Shown here: positions 61,801-64,000 of the stretch, in pieces
Position numbering within the stretch: position 1 is the stretch's first letter
Layout of the letters: every line of letters starts with the position of its first letter
Assembly: GCF_037975245.1 (NCBI RefSeq)
Contig: NC_092562.1
Location: 4,270,001-4,334,000, forward strand
DNA from: Apostichopus japonicus
Lineage: Eukaryota; Echinodermata; Holothuroidea; Aspidochirotida; Stichopodidae
Reading direction: 5' to 3'
DNA length: 64,000 bases
Translations under genes and position numbers: made by a program
The notes under the pieces: generated by a model
Databases searched by the model: none
What the model was told of the DNA's origin: nothing
Seen by the model: only the letters and a program-made list of their open reading frames with translations

Positions 61801-64000
61801 ACTGGTGGGTAATCAGAAGGGCGCTATCGATCCCACGGATGATTTTGAAGAGAAATAAAAATGTCACGATTTTGGCCGAAATTTGAAAAAAACATAAGGG
61901 TATAGCCTTACCAAAAAATTGGCCGAAAATAAAAAATGTTCGATTTTCATATTTCGATGCTCGTTTTGGATTCCCAGGGCTCACAATAGCATTTTCATCT
62001 AGTTAAAAGTGGAATTCTATGGGATCTTCAGCTCTAAACATTAAAAAAATGATATTTCATATTTATTCATAAAATCGGTCCATTTCTCAGATTGGGGACG
62101 GATTATGAGATGATTATCGACTGGTGGGTAATCAGAAGGGCGCCACCGATCCCACGGATGATTTTGGAGAGAAATAAAAAAGTCACGATTTTGGCCGAAA
62201 TTTGAAAAAAACATAAGGGTATAGCCTTACCAAAAAATTGGCCGAAAATAAAAAATGTTCGATTTTCATATTTCGATGCTCGTTTTGGATTCCCAGGGCT
62301 CACAATAGCATTTTCATCTAGTTAAAAGTGGAATTCTATGGGACCTTCAGCCTCTAAACATTAAAAAAATGATATTTCATATTTATTCATAAAATCGGTC
62401 CATTTCTCAGATTGGGGACGGATTATGAGATGATTATCGACTGGTGGGTAATCAGAAGGGCGCCACCGATCCCACGGATGATTTTGGAGAGAAATAAAAA
62501 AGTCACGATTTTGGCCGAAATTTGAAAAAAACATAAGGGTATAGCCTTACCAAAAAAATGGCCGAAAATAAAAAATGTTCGATTTTCATATTTCGATGCT
62601 CGTTTTGGATTCCCAGGGCTCACAATAGCATTTTCATCCAGTTAAAATTGGCATTCTATGGGATCTTCAGCCTCTAAACATTAAAAAATGATATTTCATA
62701 TTTATTCATAAAGTCGGTCCATTTCTCAGATTGGGGACGGATTATGAGATGATTATCGACTGGTGGGTAATCAGAAGGGCGCCACCGATCCCACGGATGA
62801 TTTTGGAGAGAAATAAAAAAGTCACGATTTTGGCCGAAATTTGAAAAAACATAAGGGTATAGCCTTACCAAAAAAATGGCCGAAAATAAAAAATGTTCGA
62901 TTTTCATATTTCGATGCTCGTTTTGGATTCCCAGGGCTCACAATAGCATTTTCATCTAGTTAAAATTGGCATTCTATGGGACCTTCAGCCTCTAAACATT
63001 AAAAAAATGATATTTCATATTTATTCATAAAATCGGTCCATTTCTCAGATTGGGGACGGATTATGAGATGATTATCGACTGGTGGGTAATCAGAAGGGCG
63101 CCACCGATCCCACGGATGATTTTGGAGAGAAATAAAAAAGTCACGATTTTGGCCGAAATTTGAAAAACACATAAGGGTATAGCCTTACCAAAAAATTGGC
63201 CGAAAATAAAAAATGTTCGATTTTCATATTTCGATGCTTGTTTTGGATTCCCAGGGCTCACAATAGCATTTTCATCTAGTTAAAAGTGGAATTCTATGGG
63301 ATCTTCAGCCTCTTACATTAAAAAATGATATTTCATATTTATTCATAAAATCGGTCCATTTCTCTGATTTGGGGCGGATTATGAGATGATTATCGACTGG
63401 TGGGTAATCAGAAGGGCGCTATCGATCCCACGGATGATTTTGGAGAGAAATAAAAAAGTCACGATTTTGGCCGAAATTTGAAAAAAAAACATAAGGGTAT
63501 AGGCCTTACCAAAAAATTGGCCGAAAATAAAAAATGTTCGATTTTCATATTTCGATGCTCGTTTTGGATTCCCAGGGCTCACAATAGCATTTTCATCTAG
63601 TTAAAAGTGGAATTCTATGGGATCTTCAGCCTCTTACATTAAAAATGATCTTTCATATTTATTCATAAAATCGGTCCATTTCTCAGATTGGGGACGGATT
63701 ATGAGATGATTATCGACTGGTGGGTAATCAGAAGGGCGCCACCGATCCCACGGATGATTTTGGAGAGAAATAATAAAGTCACGATTTTGGCCGAAATTTG
63801 AAAAAAACATAAGGGTATAGCCTTACCAAAAAAATGGCCGAAAATAAAAAATGTTCGATTTTCATATTTCGATGCTCGTTTTGGATTCCCAGGGCTCACA
63901 ATAGCATTTTCATCCAGTTAAAATTGGCATTCTATGGGATCTTCAGCCTCTAAACATTAAAAAATGATATTTCATATTTATTCATAAAGTCGGTCCATTT
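58851..64000. repeat. Satellite array of ~319-bp monomers with a ten-monomer higher-order repeat
   Basis: About 16 head-to-tail monomers run off the right end, marked by GATTATCGACTGGTGGGTAA at intervals of 318-320 bp. Each has GATTTTGGCCGAAATTTGAA, TTGGCCGAAAATAAAAAATG and GATGCTCGTTTTGGATTCCC. The first monomer (58851-59070) is diverged and lacks an internal block, as at array edges. Private variants recur about 3189 bp apart: GCTATCGATC at about 60228 and 63418, AAATAATAAAG at 60580 and 63769, AACACATAAGG at 59976 and 63165. The array is thus organised as a ten-monomer unit with roughly 1.5 copies visible. Minus-strand frames starting MSPGNPK repeat only because the monomer does. Confidence 0.97.

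Noticed and set aside
58851-64000. Repeated minus-strand reading frames of 66-89 codons starting MSPGNPK
   Set aside because: They recur only because the 319-bp satellite monomer recurs, have no splice context or domain, and shift frame between monomers.

Overview
The window looks like nuclear DNA of a marine deuterostome, most likely an echinoderm and plausibly a sea cucumber. Genes are split by short to medium GT-AG introns, introns and spacers are AT-rich, and G-runs, TA and ATG microsatellites, MITEs and tRNA-derived SINEs are abundant. Two secreted fibrinogen-domain genes resemble the single-FReD fibrinogen-like proteins known from holothurians. The organism call is inference; the gene families are read from splice-joined translations in which every exon junction keeps frame.

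Layout. 1-6100: a duplicated segment (1-72 plus 1654-2489, and 5154-6078) flanks a two-exon class A GPCR on the minus strand. One copy is split by a 1.58-kb hAT-like transposon with an 8-bp target duplication. 6116-8343: three plus-strand exons of the C-terminal helicase part of RAD54L; no partner exons were found. 10840-17448 (minus): a complete eight-exon, 448-residue radical-SAM protein of the arsenosugar-biosynthesis ArsS type. 21898-24946 (minus): a complete six-exon, 281-residue class I SAM methyltransferase. 26552-43995 (plus): a 20-exon gene for a 1098-residue surface protein with a signal peptide, 16 thrombospondin type-1 repeats (one per exon, all phase 1-1), a fibronectin-III-like module and a hydrophobic C-terminus. 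45056-49744 and 52815-55859 (minus): two paralogous five-exon secreted fibrinogen-domain lectin-like genes, convergent with the thrombospondin-repeat gene. 58851-64000: a satellite of about 319-bp monomers in a ten-monomer, roughly 3.19-kb higher-order repeat that runs off the window.

The genes do not form an obvious single pathway. The right half holds three extracellular recognition or adhesion genes side by side. ArsS and the methyltransferase are two SAM-using enzymes on the same strand, but the methyltransferase is not of the ArsM type. The most unusual items are the animal arsS gene, a minisatellite that appears to have amplified the 3' end and splice donor of a thrombospondin-repeat exon, the higher-order satellite, and a pair of inverted promoter-like blocks next to it.
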